Of a DNA stretch of 10,254 nucleotides, positions 1 through 6,425 are shown piece after piece. Every line of letters begins with the position of its first letter. Positions within the stretch are counted from its first letter, which is position 1. Under the pieces are notes generated by a model. The model was not told where the DNA came from and ran no database searches. It worked only from the letters and a program-made list of their open reading frames with translations. Origin of the DNA: Terriglobia bacterium (GTDB lineage: Bacteria; Acidobacteriota; Terriglobia; UBA7540); the NCBI GenBank assembly GCA_030042795.1, contig JASHYZ010000277.1:1-10254 (forward strand), written 5' to 3'. The translations under genes and the position numbers were made by a program.

Positions 1-80
1 AGATGTACCTGCGCGAGGTCAACGAAGAACCGGTCGTCTTCCGGTGGAAGTACAAGCTGGAAACGCTCTCGGTGGTATAG
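1..80 (+). CDS. 3' end of an unrecognised protein gene (partial)
   Basis: An open frame enters from the left edge and ends at TAG 78-80. It encodes at least 25 residues, ending in KLETLSVV, with a charged stretch (YLREVNEEP) followed by an aromatic/basic stretch (VVFRWKYK). The first in-frame ATG, at 3-5, is probably internal because the frame is already open at the edge. I do not recognise the family. Codon use is GC-rich like the neighbouring real genes, which favours a genuine C-terminus. It lies about 140 bp upstream of ndk on the same strand; whether the two share a transcript cannot be told from what is visible. Confidence 0.45.
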   Translation, partial: MYLREVNEEPVVFRWKYKLETLSVV

Positions 81-158
81 TTGCATTGCTATGTTAATTA
101 GGAATCGAACTACTAGTATTAGGCAATTAGCGTAGGCTGCTTTGCTGCGGGCTCATGG

Positions 159-207
159 CTGACCGCTAACAGCTTACTGCCGACTGCCAACCGTCGACTG
201 TTAACTT
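159..207. repeat. Degenerate 7-nt tandem repeat, seven units
   Basis: Seven consecutive heptamers can be read in register: CTGACCG, CTAACAG, CTTACTG, CCGACTG, CCAACCG, TCGACTG, TTAACTT. Position 4 is A and position 5 is C in all seven; position 7 is G in six; positions 1 and 2 are always pyrimidines. The consensus is YYNACNG. The array ends directly against the TGAGGAG Shine-Dalgarno of ndk (208-214), so it forms the immediate 5' leader of that gene. Function is unknown. It could be slipped-strand expansion debris or a protein- or RNA-binding array. Confidence 0.6.
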
Positions 208-218
208 TGAGGAGACTC

Positions 219-638
219 ATGGCACTGGAACGTACGTTGACCATCATCAAGCCTGACGCCGTCAAGGCCGGGCACGTAGGTGACATCATCAAGATTTTCG
301 AGGCCAGTGGCTTCCGCATCGTCGCGGCCTGCCTGGTGAACCTCAGCAAAACGGAAGCTGAGGGGTTCTACGCCGTTCATCGCGAGCGTCCATTCTTCCC
401 CAGCCTCACGGCATTCATGAGCTCGGGCCCCGCAATTCCAATGGTGCTGGAAAGCGAGAACGTGATTGCGCGCCTCCGCGAGGTGATGGGGGCCACCAAT
501 CCGGCCAACGCGGCGCCCGGAACCATTCGCAAGCTGTACGCTTCCAGCATCGAAGCGAATTGCGTTCACGGATCAGACGCGCCCGAGACGGCCGCCTTCG
601 AGATCGGGTATTTCTTCCCTGGTGTGGACCTAGCCTAG
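219..638 (+). CDS. ndk: Nucleoside diphosphate kinase
   Basis: Cytoplasmic enzyme that transfers the gamma phosphate of ATP to nucleoside diphosphates through a phosphohistidine, balancing NTP and dNTP pools. The product is 139 residues, the usual size for the family. Visible hallmarks are the N-terminal IIKPDAV (K11), Y51 in GFYAVH, R87, the GTIR loop (R104), N114 and the active-site block NCVHGSD with catalytic H117, followed by an EIGYFF C-terminal segment. The ATG at 219 is chosen because TGAGGAG (208-214) sits 4 nt upstream and the protein then begins MALERTLTI, as in homologues; a TTG at 207 would place the start inside that ribosome site. A 6-bp GC hairpin (638-655) overlaps the stop codon but has no T-run, so it is at best a weak terminator. 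Identification is firm. Confidence 0.97.
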   Translation: MALERTLTIIKPDAVKAGHVGDIIKIFEASGFRIVAACLVNLSKTEAEGFYAVHRERPFFPSLTAFMSSGPAIPMVLESENVIARLREVMGATNPANAAPGTIRKLYASSIEANCVHGSDAPETAAFEIGYFFPGVDLA

Positions 639-654
639 CCGGGACTGTACCCGG

Positions 655-851
655 CAACGCTCCTGCGCAACATTCGGCAGAATCTGTTCTTCGCTTTTGT
701 ATACAATTCGCTCGGCATTCCGCTAGCGGCGGGAGTGCTTTACCTTGTGTTCGGGTTGCTCTTGAGCCCGGTGGTGGCAAGCGCTGCGATGACCTTTAGT
801 TCGGTTTCAGTCATCACCAACGCTCTGCGGCTGCGGAGGGCGAAGCTGTAG
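655..851 (+). pseudogene. C-terminal remnant of a CopA-type copper P-type ATPase
   Basis: After the ndk stop a frame without a plausible start reads [18 protein letters not shown], then a hydrophobic stretch, then [14 protein letters not shown], and ends at TAG 849-851. This matches the last two membrane helices of P1B-1 copper ATPases: the YN pair in the first helix and the M-x-x-SS pattern in the second (AMTFSS) are the copper-ligand signatures of that subgroup. Only about 60 residues remain; the phosphorylation motif DKTGT, the ATP-binding domain and the other helices are absent from the window. No ribosome site precedes it. It is best read as a fragment left by deletion or recombination, with ndk now occupying the place of its 5' part. 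A functional short membrane peptide is unlikely. Confidence 0.75.
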
Positions 852-1281
852 GCCGATAGACCCGCACACCATTCAATTCGGCGGGCTTGGTTGCGCGGGT
901 CCTACCGGTTTGATTTCGCTTTTAACGGTGAACAGCTTGAAATTGAAATAAAGATGACGGTTTCGATACATCTGCCCGTTGTAGATGGAGGTGACGATAA
1001 CTTCCCGGGGCAACCACAGCGCGGCTGCCGCCTGCGGAATGTGGACCTCGCCGAATTGAATATCGGTGGTCGATCTTTCGAGGCCGATGTCGAGGCGCGG
1101 CTCCAAAAGATCGAGGCGCAGCCTCACGATACGGTAAGTTTTCGCGTCGATCCATGCTACGCCTTGATACAACAGGAGCACAGACCTTCCTTCAGCGTTT
1201 GCGTAACCCTTTAACGCAGCCTCGCTGGGCCGCTCGGCGAAAGCGATGGCGTACCGGATGCCACTGGCGGATGTCTGCTCT

Positions 1282-1289
1282 CCGAGATA
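1282..1289. repeat. Target-site duplication, left copy
   Basis: CCGAGATA directly abuts the left terminal inverted repeat and is identical to 1451-1458. On the coding (minus) strand it reads TATCTCGG and encodes the YLG of the interrupted protein. Confidence 0.75.
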
Positions 1290-1450
1290 CGTAGTGGTGT
1301 CATTTGCTCTCAAAGACCACTCTCGAAGCGCAGTCATTCCCGCGAAGCGGGAATCTATTTGCTCGATGCAGTATTTCCAAGAACTTGCACAATGGATTCC
1401 CGCTTTCGCGGGAATGACTGCGCTCACGGACTTCAAATGACACCAGTACC
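1290..1450. mobile_element. MITE-like non-autonomous element, 161 bp
   Basis: The ends are inverted repeats: CGTAGTGGTGTCATTTG at 1290-1306 and, on the opposite strand, GGTACTGGTGTCATTTG at 1450-1434 (15 of 17 identical, the inner 12 perfect). The element is flanked by an exact 8-bp direct repeat CCGAGATA (1282-1289 and 1451-1458), as expected of transposase-mediated target duplication. It carries no coding capacity for a transposase, so it would need one in trans. Inside lie two facing copies of a palindromic repeat. It sits within a protein gene and shifts its frame. I cannot assign a transposase family; those producing 8-bp duplications are the candidates. Confidence 0.8.
1328..1423. repeat. 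Facing pair of ATTCCCGCG/CGCGGGAAT palindromic repeats
   Basis: One copy (1328-1355) runs GCGCAGTCATTCCCGCG, AA, GCGGGAATC; the other (1395-1423) is its reverse complement with one extra A in the loop. Each copy is itself a hairpin and the two face each other across about 39 nt. When translated the family gives the familiar VIPAKAGIH and HSRESGN peptide strings, a widespread interspersed repeat in many bacterial genomes. Here the pair makes up the core of the insertion element. Confidence 0.75.
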
Positions 1451-1458
1451 CCGAGATA
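1451..1458. repeat. Target-site duplication, right copy
   Basis: CCGAGATA directly abuts the right terminal inverted repeat and matches 1282-1289 in all 8 bases. The next base on either side differs between the two copies, so 8 bp is the full extent. Confidence 0.75.
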
Positions 1459-2042
1459 ACGAAAGTTGACCAAGGATTGATTCACAGGATAAAAGAGAAG
1501 CCACAAGGAGGCGAAGTCCTTCGTAAAGTTGAAGCCTTCACCGACGCCCATTGAATCCACCGGCCTCATTCGAGCGTCTGTCCGATACTCCTGGAGGCTT
1601 TCCACCGGCCCATCATGGTTGACGGTGATCAGATAATTGAAGTCGTGTTGCGTTGTCGATCTCGCCCGGCCGTCGTCATCGCATTGCTCTTGGGTGATGC
1701 GCTCTTCCGCCGCAACGCTGGGGAGATTTTGATAAAGCTGCTCGACCGTAACACCAACTTTACTTAGGATCGTAGGAAGCTCTTGCTGGCTGGCAGCAGG
1801 TTCGAGACCTTTCAATTCCGGAAAGTCGGCTAGCAGCTCCCCGAAAGGGAGATCGATGATGGTGTAGGCGTTCTTATAATACGACCCCTCTTCTGCCTGT
1901 GGCGCTGGCAAGGCTCCAAGGGCTGAGGCCAAATATCCCGGATCCTGCCCTATCTCGATCGCGAACAGAAGTGCTGCGAGGCCAAGCGCCGCCAGAATGT
2001 TGGGGTGCGATATACCGCGCACCGGTGTGCTGATCCTGAACA

Positions 2043-2644
2043 CTATCGATTAACCTTCTTCATGTCTTTGACCAACATGGCAAAAGGGCTTCTCAGCGCG
2101 TCCTTGGTTGTGCCGTCGAGGACCTGGCTCTCAGCACGATAGAACAGCCTGATGGAGGCTTTGTCGTAGAGCAGTAGCACGGACTGCGAACCGCGCCGAA
2201 CGCTCACGGCTGTGCCAGCCGCGACGGGGCCCGGCATCTCCTCAAGAACATGGATCCTCGAGAAATGGATCCTGGCTACCGCATCGGCCTTCGCGCAGTC
2301 ATCCACGAGTTGCCAGGGAAGGTGGCCGAGCAGTTTCTTGGGCCCGCTCTCCTTGGCCAGAAACTCCTTCACCTCGGCTGCCTGGGAGCTTTCCATGTGG
2401 TTCAAGTCCACGCAGTAGCTCCTGGCGTGTTCGAGAGCGTCTGCGTCAAAGATTGCGCCACGCCCGCGCGAATTGTGGGAGCCGCTTGGTGAGCCTCAAT
2501 TGACTGGGGCAGTCTCGCGCCCAAACCTCCACCTGCGACCCCTGGAACCTGCGCAGCGGCGACAGCGGGTTGAAGGCAGGGAATGCACATCCTCGCGACG
2601 ACATCAGCGGCTAAGACAACTGCCGACAAGAAACAGGAATTCAC
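2043..2644 (-). pseudogene. Hypothetical secreted protein gene split by a frameshift
   Basis: The downstream part (minus strand, open from about 2488 to the stop at 2043-2045) encodes a plausible conserved segment: AIFDADALEHARSYCVDL, later VSVRRGSQSVLLLYDKASIRLFYRAE, ending SPFAMLVKDMKKVNR. It has no good start; GTG 2411 and ATG 2396 both cut into the likely domain and lack a ribosome site. In another frame, GTG 2644 has a GGGAGGG site 7 nt upstream and begins with a signal-peptide-like stretch ending AVAAAQ; that frame dies at 2402-2404. The span of 602 nt is one base short of a whole number of codons, so a single-base loss somewhere in about 2430-2490 would explain both halves (about 200 residues when intact). 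It might instead be a base-calling error. It lies directly upstream of the element-interrupted gene, so both members of this pair appear broken. Confidence 0.5.
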
Positions 2645-2722
2645 GGGACAGCCCTCCCATTAGACCCGGGATAAATCGAGTATTTCTCAATTCTTGGACA
2701 CACACAAGGGAGGCAAATAGTC

Positions 2723-2738
2723 GAAGGTCACAACCTTC
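2723..2738. promoter_or_regulatory. Inverted repeat upstream of the HD-GYP promoter, possible operator
   Basis: GAAGGT-CACA-ACCTTC is a perfect 6-bp inverted repeat ending 10 nt before the -35 box at 2749. Its position would suit an activator or repressor site, but such short palindromes also arise by chance, and no regulator can be named. Confidence 0.3.
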
Positions 2739-2748
2739 TGATGTCGAA

Positions 2749-2777
2749 TTGACAATTACCGCCATGCTATTTATCAT
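2749..2777 (+). promoter_or_regulatory. Near-consensus sigma-70 promoter for the HD-GYP gene
   Basis: TTGACA (2749-2754) is a perfect -35 box; TATCAT (2772-2777) matches the -10 consensus in 5 of 6 bases; the spacer is exactly 17 nt. Initiation would fall near 2784, about 19 nt before the ATG at 2803, leaving just enough leader for the TGAGG site at 2790-2794. This geometry argues against longer upstream starts in the same frame. Confidence 0.65.
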
Positions 2778-2802
2778 CCAAGAAGCTCGTGAGGTCTGCG
2801 CG

Positions 2803-3945
2803 ATGAGCGACAAGCGGGAGAGGGTTCGAGCACTGGTCGTCGATGACGAAGCGGCCGTGGTCACGCTGCTCTGCGCACGACTCACCATGGAGGGCTACGA
2901 ATCCAAAGGCGTCTCAAACGCCGAGGAGGCGCAGGCGCGGCTCGAGGAGGAACACTTTGACCTGGTGATCTGTGATTTGCGAATGCCCGGGATGTCGGGG
3001 CTAGAACTGTTAAAGGAAGTCCGCGTCCGGTTCCCTCACCTGGCGTTCATTATATGTACGGGCGAGGACGATGTACGAACCGGCATCGAAGCGATGAAGC
3101 AGGGAGCGGCAGACTATCTGGTAAAGCCCTTGCAGCTCGATGGAATGATGGCAAGCATTGTGCGTGCGCTCGACAAGCAACGGCTGACCATTGAGCTTGA
3201 ACAGTACCGGGGCCGCCTTGAAGATATGGTCGAGCAACGCACGCGGCAGTTGAAATCAGCCATCGCGCGCATCGAACATACCTACGACGAGACGCTGGCC
3301 GCGTTGGGCGGAGCGCTCGAACTCCGCGACATTGAGACCCAAGGACACTCGCGACGTGTCACCCACTATTGCCTCGAAATGGCGCGCGCCATGCAGTGCT
3401 CGAACGAGGATTTGCGCACCATCGCCCGTGGCTCGTTTCTGCACGATATCGGCAAAATCGGGATTCCCGATGCCATCCTTTTGAAGCCTGACCGCCTGAG
3501 CGAAGCAGAGACCGCCGTGATGCAGACGCACGCCCGCATCGGATACGAGCTTGTGTGCAGGATTGCCTTCCTGACGCCTGCAGCCCAAATCGTCCTAACG
3601 CACCAAGAGCGCTGGGACGGCACCGGGTACCCGCAGGGCTTGCGAGGCAAGGAGATTCCTCTGGGCGCACGCATCTTTTCGGTGGCAGACACCCTGGATG
3701 CCATGACGTCCGATCGCCCGTACCGTTCGGCCTTGTCGTTTGCCGCGGCACGCGAGGAAATTGCACGCCAAGCCGGCCGCCAGTTTGATCCCGACGTTGT
3801 AGCAGTCTTTATGGCGATTCCCGAGGAGGTATGGCGCAAAATCCGGCGCGAGGCTACCGAGCGCCCCCAGTTCGCGGTGGCGGCTCTTACGGGCTCCAGC
3901 GGCAGGCTCGACACTGCCCTTGAGGGACTGGCGGTTGCTCGGTAA
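2803..3945 (+). CDS. Response regulator with HD-GYP domain (cyclic-di-GMP phosphodiesterase)
   Basis: A 380-residue cytoplasmic two-component output protein. Residues 9-125 form a receiver domain: acidic pair D14-D15, phosphoacceptor D58 in ICDLRMPG, T86 and K108 in VKPL. A helical linker (about 126-160, EQYRGRLEDMVEQR) leads to an HD-GYP domain with E173-R-D, E178, H182, the HD pair H214-D215 with K218, H243, H267 and GYP at 275-277, then ADTLDAMTSDRPYR. Such domains hydrolyse cyclic-di-GMP. The usual HHE is HQE here (Q268), which removes one expected metal ligand, so activity or metal content may differ. Start at ATG 2803 is supported by TGAGG 8 nt upstream and the promoter just before; the frame stays open back to 2473 without homology. 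No sensor kinase is adjacent. It precedes the GGEEF regulator by 141 bp. Confidence 0.92.
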   Translation: MSDKRERVRALVVDDEAAVVTLLCARLTMEGYESKGVSNAEEAQARLEEEHFDLVICDLRMPGMSGLELLKEVRVRFPHLAFIICTGEDDVRTGIEAMKQGAADYLVKPLQLDGMMASIVRALDKQRLTIELEQYRGRLEDMVEQRTRQLKSAIARIEHTYDETLAALGGALELRDIETQGHSRRVTHYCLEMARAMQCSNEDLRTIARGSFLHDIGKIGIPDAILLKPDRLSEAETAVMQTHARIGYELVCRIAFLTPAAQIVLTHQERWDGTGYPQGLRGKEIPLGARIFSVADTLDAMTSDRPYRSALSFAAAREEIARQAGRQFDPDVVAVFMAIPEEVWRKIRREATERPQFAVAALTGSSGRLDTALEGLAVAR

Positions 3946-4086
3946 CTTCTTCGGGATGATCGATGCAGCCCAAAAGCCGCTCGCGTGATTTAACTTCTCG
4001 CTGCGTCGCATCTCGTAACGGTTTTAGGTCGCCGTTTTTAGAAGATCAGGTTCTCGCGGCGTGCCACCCGGAAAAGCCTCAAGACC

Positions 4087-5040
4087 ATGGCGAAGACGAA
4101 AGTATTGATTGCTGAGGATGACCCGATTTCTCTTCGCGTGGTGGAGACCATGTTGAAGAAGTGGGGTTACGAGCCGGTGTTGGCTCACGATGGTGAAGAG
4201 GCTTTGCGAGCCCTCCAGAGCGAGGATCCGCCACGAATCGCTATCCTCGATTGGATGATGCCGCGCAAGGACGGAATCTCCGTCTGCCGCGAGCTGCGCC
4301 AGCAGACTGACCGCGCTTATGTTTACATTCTGCTTCTGACAGCAAGATCGCAGCAGCGAGATTTGGTGGAGGGGTTAGGAGCGGGTGCCGACGATTACCT
4401 CACCAAGCCCTATAGTGGTGACGAACTGCGCGCGCGCTTATTTTCGGGCGAGCGCATTCTGGAGGTGCAGCAACAACTTGTAGCCGCCCGCGAGGCGTTA
4501 CGGATGCAAGCCATCCGCGACCCCCTGACGGGGCTGTTCAACCGGCGCTACATGGGGGAAGCGTTGGAGCGGGAACTACGGCGCGCTGAGCATGGCGGCC
4601 AGCCGCTCAGCATGATTATGTTGGACGTCGATCACTTCAAGCGCTTCAATGATACGTCGGGCCACCAGGCTGGCGACGATCTACTCGTCCACATCGGCTC
4701 CTTGCTGCAGGCTCGGACGAGGCGCGAAGACATCGCGTGCCGCTATGGCGGAGAGGAGTTTCTCTTGATTCTTCCAGGCGCGCCGCTCGAGGCTGCTCTT
4801 CGCCGGGCTGAGGAACTACGCTGCCAGATGCGCGAGACCACGGTGGAGCACCGGGGCCAGCCGCTTAGCCGCATCAGCGTGTCGGCGGGTGTCGCCTGCT
4901 TTCCTGACCACGGTACGACTGCTGACGAATTGCTTCGCGCTGCCGATACGGCGCTGTATCGCGCTAAAGAACTCGGCCGGGACCGTGTGGAGGCATGCGA
5001 GCGGCCGGTGCCAATGACGGCGCCGGCGCCACTGGGATAA
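4087..5040 (+). CDS. Response regulator with GGDEF domain (diguanylate cyclase, PleD/WspR-like)
   Basis: A 317-residue cytoplasmic protein predicted to make cyclic-di-GMP from two GTP when phosphorylated. Receiver domain at about residues 5-120: E10-D11-D12, phosphoacceptor D55 in ILDWMMP, T85, K107 in TKPY. A short coiled linker (122-140) precedes a GGDEF domain beginning at DPLTGLFNRRY (145-155), with DVDHFKRFND (180-189), GHQAGDDLL and the active-site motif GGEEF at 221-225. The inhibitory I-site RxxD is intact (R212 to D215, five residues before GGEEF), so product feedback inhibition is expected. ATG 4087 is the first codon of the conserved fold; only a loose GGAAA lies about 11 nt upstream. 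It follows the HD-GYP regulator on the same strand, suggesting opposing control of one messenger. It converges on the thiolase gene with a 26-bp gap. Confidence 0.94.
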   Translation: MAKTKVLIAEDDPISLRVVETMLKKWGYEPVLAHDGEEALRALQSEDPPRIAILDWMMPRKDGISVCRELRQQTDRAYVYILLLTARSQQRDLVEGLGAGADDYLTKPYSGDELRARLFSGERILEVQQQLVAAREALRMQAIRDPLTGLFNRRYMGEALERELRRAEHGGQPLSMIMLDVDHFKRFNDTSGHQAGDDLLVHIGSLLQARTRREDIACRYGGEEFLLILPGAPLEAALRRAEELRCQMRETTVEHRGQPLSRISVSAGVACFPDHGTTADELLRAADTALYRAKELGRDRVEACERPVPMTAPAPLG

Positions 5041-5066
5041 GGCTGGAGACGCGAGGGGCGCGCCCA

Positions 5067-6248
5067 TCAGTTGCTTTCGACGGCCAGCGCTACTGCATTT
5101 CCACCGCCGAGGCAAAGCGCCGCGATGCCGCGCCTGGCATGACGGCGCCTCATTTCATGGAGCAGCGTAACCAGCACTCGCGCTCCCGAGGCGCCGATGG
5201 GATGGCCGAGCGCGACAGCGCCGCCATTCACGTTGGTCTTTTCGGGGTCGAGGCCAACTTCTTGAATCACAGCCAGCGCCTGCACCGCGAAAGCCTCATT
5301 GAGCTCCACAAGATCGACGTCTTCAATTTTCCAGTGTAGCTTCGCCAGCAGCTTCCTCACCGCTTCCACCGGAGCCATCATCACCCAGCGAGGCTCCACG
5401 CCGCTCACCGCTTGCCCCACAACTTTCGCAAGCGGGCTCTTGCCCCACTCGCGTGCTGTCTCTCGTGAAGTTAGCACCAGGGCCGCGGCGCCGTCGTTGG
5501 TGCCCGGAGCGTTACCTGCCGTCACGGTGCCGTCAGGCTTAAACGCCGGCTTGAGCTTGCCGAGCGCTTCAAGGGTGCTGTCGGCGCGCGGCGATTCATC
5601 GATGGCAAACTGCACCGGGTCGCCCTTGCGCTGCGGAATGGGCACCGGAACAATCTCCTGACTGAACCGGCAGCTCTTGATGGCGTCTGAGGCGCGGCGA
5701 TGGCTTTCGATCGCATACGCATCCTGGCGCTGTCGCGAAATCTTGTACTTTTCCGCAACGAGTTCCGCCGTCATCCCCATATGAAAATCTTCGTAAGCGT
5801 CCCAGAGACCGTCCTGGATCATCGAGTCCAGTATCTTGCCGTGTCCGAGGCGGTATCCCTGGCGAAGCTGCGGCAACAGGTAGGGCGCGTTACTCATCGA
5901 TTCCATGCCGCCCGCCACCACGGTCTCAACATCTCCAAGCTGGATACCTTGCGCCGCGAGACCGACTGCCTTAAGGCCCGAACCGCAGACCTTATTGATA
6001 GTGAGCGCCGCCACGTGATTTTCCAGGCCGCCTTTCAGGCCCGCCTGCCGCGCCGGATTTTGTCCCAGTCCGGCTGAAATCACGTTGCCCATGATGATCT
6101 CGTCCACTTGGGCGGGTTCAATTCCGGCGCGCTTCACGGCTTCGCGCACGACAATCGCACCCAAGTCAATGGCTGACAAAGGGGTGAGAGATCCCAGGAA
6201 TTTGCCGATGGGAGTGCGGACCGCGGAGAGAATGACTGCTTCTCGCAT
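5067..6248 (-). CDS. Acetyl-CoA C-acetyltransferase (thiolase)
   Basis: A 393-residue cytosolic thiolase II. It condenses two acetyl-CoA to acetoacetyl-CoA, or cleaves it in reverse, and feeds polyhydroxybutyrate, ketone-body or short-chain fatty-acid pathways. The catalytic set is complete: nucleophile C88 in NKVCGSG, N317 in NEAFA, H349 in GHPIGASG and C379 in CLGGGNA. The length and residue spacing match the Zoogloea-type biosynthetic enzyme within one position. The CoA-contact motif usually written NASGxNDG is NAPGTNDG here (P248), which I take as a lineage variant rather than damage. The ATG at 6248 gives the standard N-terminus ([16 protein letters not shown]), though no clear Shine-Dalgarno precedes it. 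It lies 177 bp downstream of the anti-sigma gene on the same strand and could share its transcript. No phaB or hydroxyacyl-CoA dehydrogenase gene is adjacent, so the pathway is not settled. Confidence 0.95.
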   Translation of the reverse strand: MREAVILSAVRTPIGKFLGSLTPLSAIDLGAIVVREAVKRAGIEPAQVDEIIMGNVISAGLGQNPARQAGLKGGLENHVAALTINKVCGSGLKAVGLAAQGIQLGDVETVVAGGMESMSNAPYLLPQLRQGYRLGHGKILDSMIQDGLWDAYEDFHMGMTAELVAEKYKISRQRQDAYAIESHRRASDAIKSCRFSQEIVPVPIPQRKGDPVQFAIDESPRADSTLEALGKLKPAFKPDGTVTAGNAPGTNDGAAALVLTSRETAREWGKSPLAKVVGQAVSGVEPRWVMMAPVEAVRKLLAKLHWKIEDVDLVELNEAFAVQALAVIQEVGLDPEKTNVNGGAVALGHPIGASGARVLVTLLHEMRRRHARRGIAALCLGGGNAVALAVESN

Positions 6249-6377
6249 CGTCGTACAATGAAAGGATATCTAGGCTCTTATCAGAGAGTCGAGGGACTTG
6301 CCCGCAACCTCCGAGCCACGACAGTGACGAAGCCAGGAAATCCGGAGCAGATTCGGGTTCCTGAGGATAGGCCGCCC

Positions 6378-6413
6378 TCCGTTCTGGCGACTTGCTACTT
6401 TCCGCCCTGGCGA
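6378..6413. repeat. Two direct 13-mers in the anti-sigma/thiolase intergenic region
   Basis: TCCGTTCTGGCGA (6378-6390) and TCCGCCCTGGCGA (6401-6413) agree in 11 of 13 bases and are 23 bp apart, about two helical turns. They lie in the 169-bp gap upstream of the thiolase gene, the rest of which shows no gene and no strong promoter. They might be paired operator sites or chance. Confidence 0.3.
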
Positions 6414-6425
6414 GCCTAGCTAACC

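Larger units (their letters stand above)
873..2043 (-). pseudogene. Acidobacterial-type hypothetical envelope protein, interrupted by a small insertion element
   Basis: Read on the minus strand, GTG 2043 opens a frame with a hydrophobic segment near residues 15-32 (signal anchor or signal peptide), and a soluble region follows up to NFRYLG near 1452. It then runs into the 161-bp insertion and ends in junk. A second frame resumes on the far side at YLGEQTSASGIRYAIAFAE and continues to the stop at 873-875, with GVAWIDAKTYRIVRLRLDLL and LWLPREVIV typical of a beta-rich domain. Deleting the insertion and one copy of the 8-bp duplication (169 nt) joins the halves exactly in frame as NFRYLGEQTSASGIRY, giving 333 residues. 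The GTG overlaps the upstream stop (TAGTG), suggesting the two genes were once translationally coupled. Function unknown; periplasmic location is inferred from the hydrophobic N-terminus. Confidence 0.75.

Noticed and set aside
81..158. tRNA or promoter in the AT-richer stretch before the heptamer array
   Set aside because: No cloverleaf arms can be paired, and no -35/-10 pair with acceptable spacing was found; the TTGCAT at 81 has no matching -10.
638..655. Intrinsic terminator after ndk
   Set aside because: GCCGGG/CCCGGC forms a stem but no T-run follows on the plus strand, so it does not meet the usual criterion.
891..1214. Plus-strand frame opposite the interrupted gene
   Set aside because: It mirrors the real minus-strand coding sequence; no ribosome site or recognisable motif.
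1328..1423. CRISPR-like repeat pair
   Set aside because: There are only two copies and they are inverted relative to each other, each an internal palindrome; no spacer series and no cas gene.
2473..2802. N-terminal extension of the HD-GYP gene (110 codons open upstream)
   Set aside because: The extension is basic and low in recognisable structure, overlaps the antisense of the neighbouring broken gene, and would begin upstream of the strong promoter at 2749-2777; the receiver domain starts properly at ATG 2803.
5520..5809. Damage in the thiolase because NASG is NAPG
   Set aside because: All four catalytic residues and full length are present, and the proline form is plausible as a lineage variant, so the gene is called intact.
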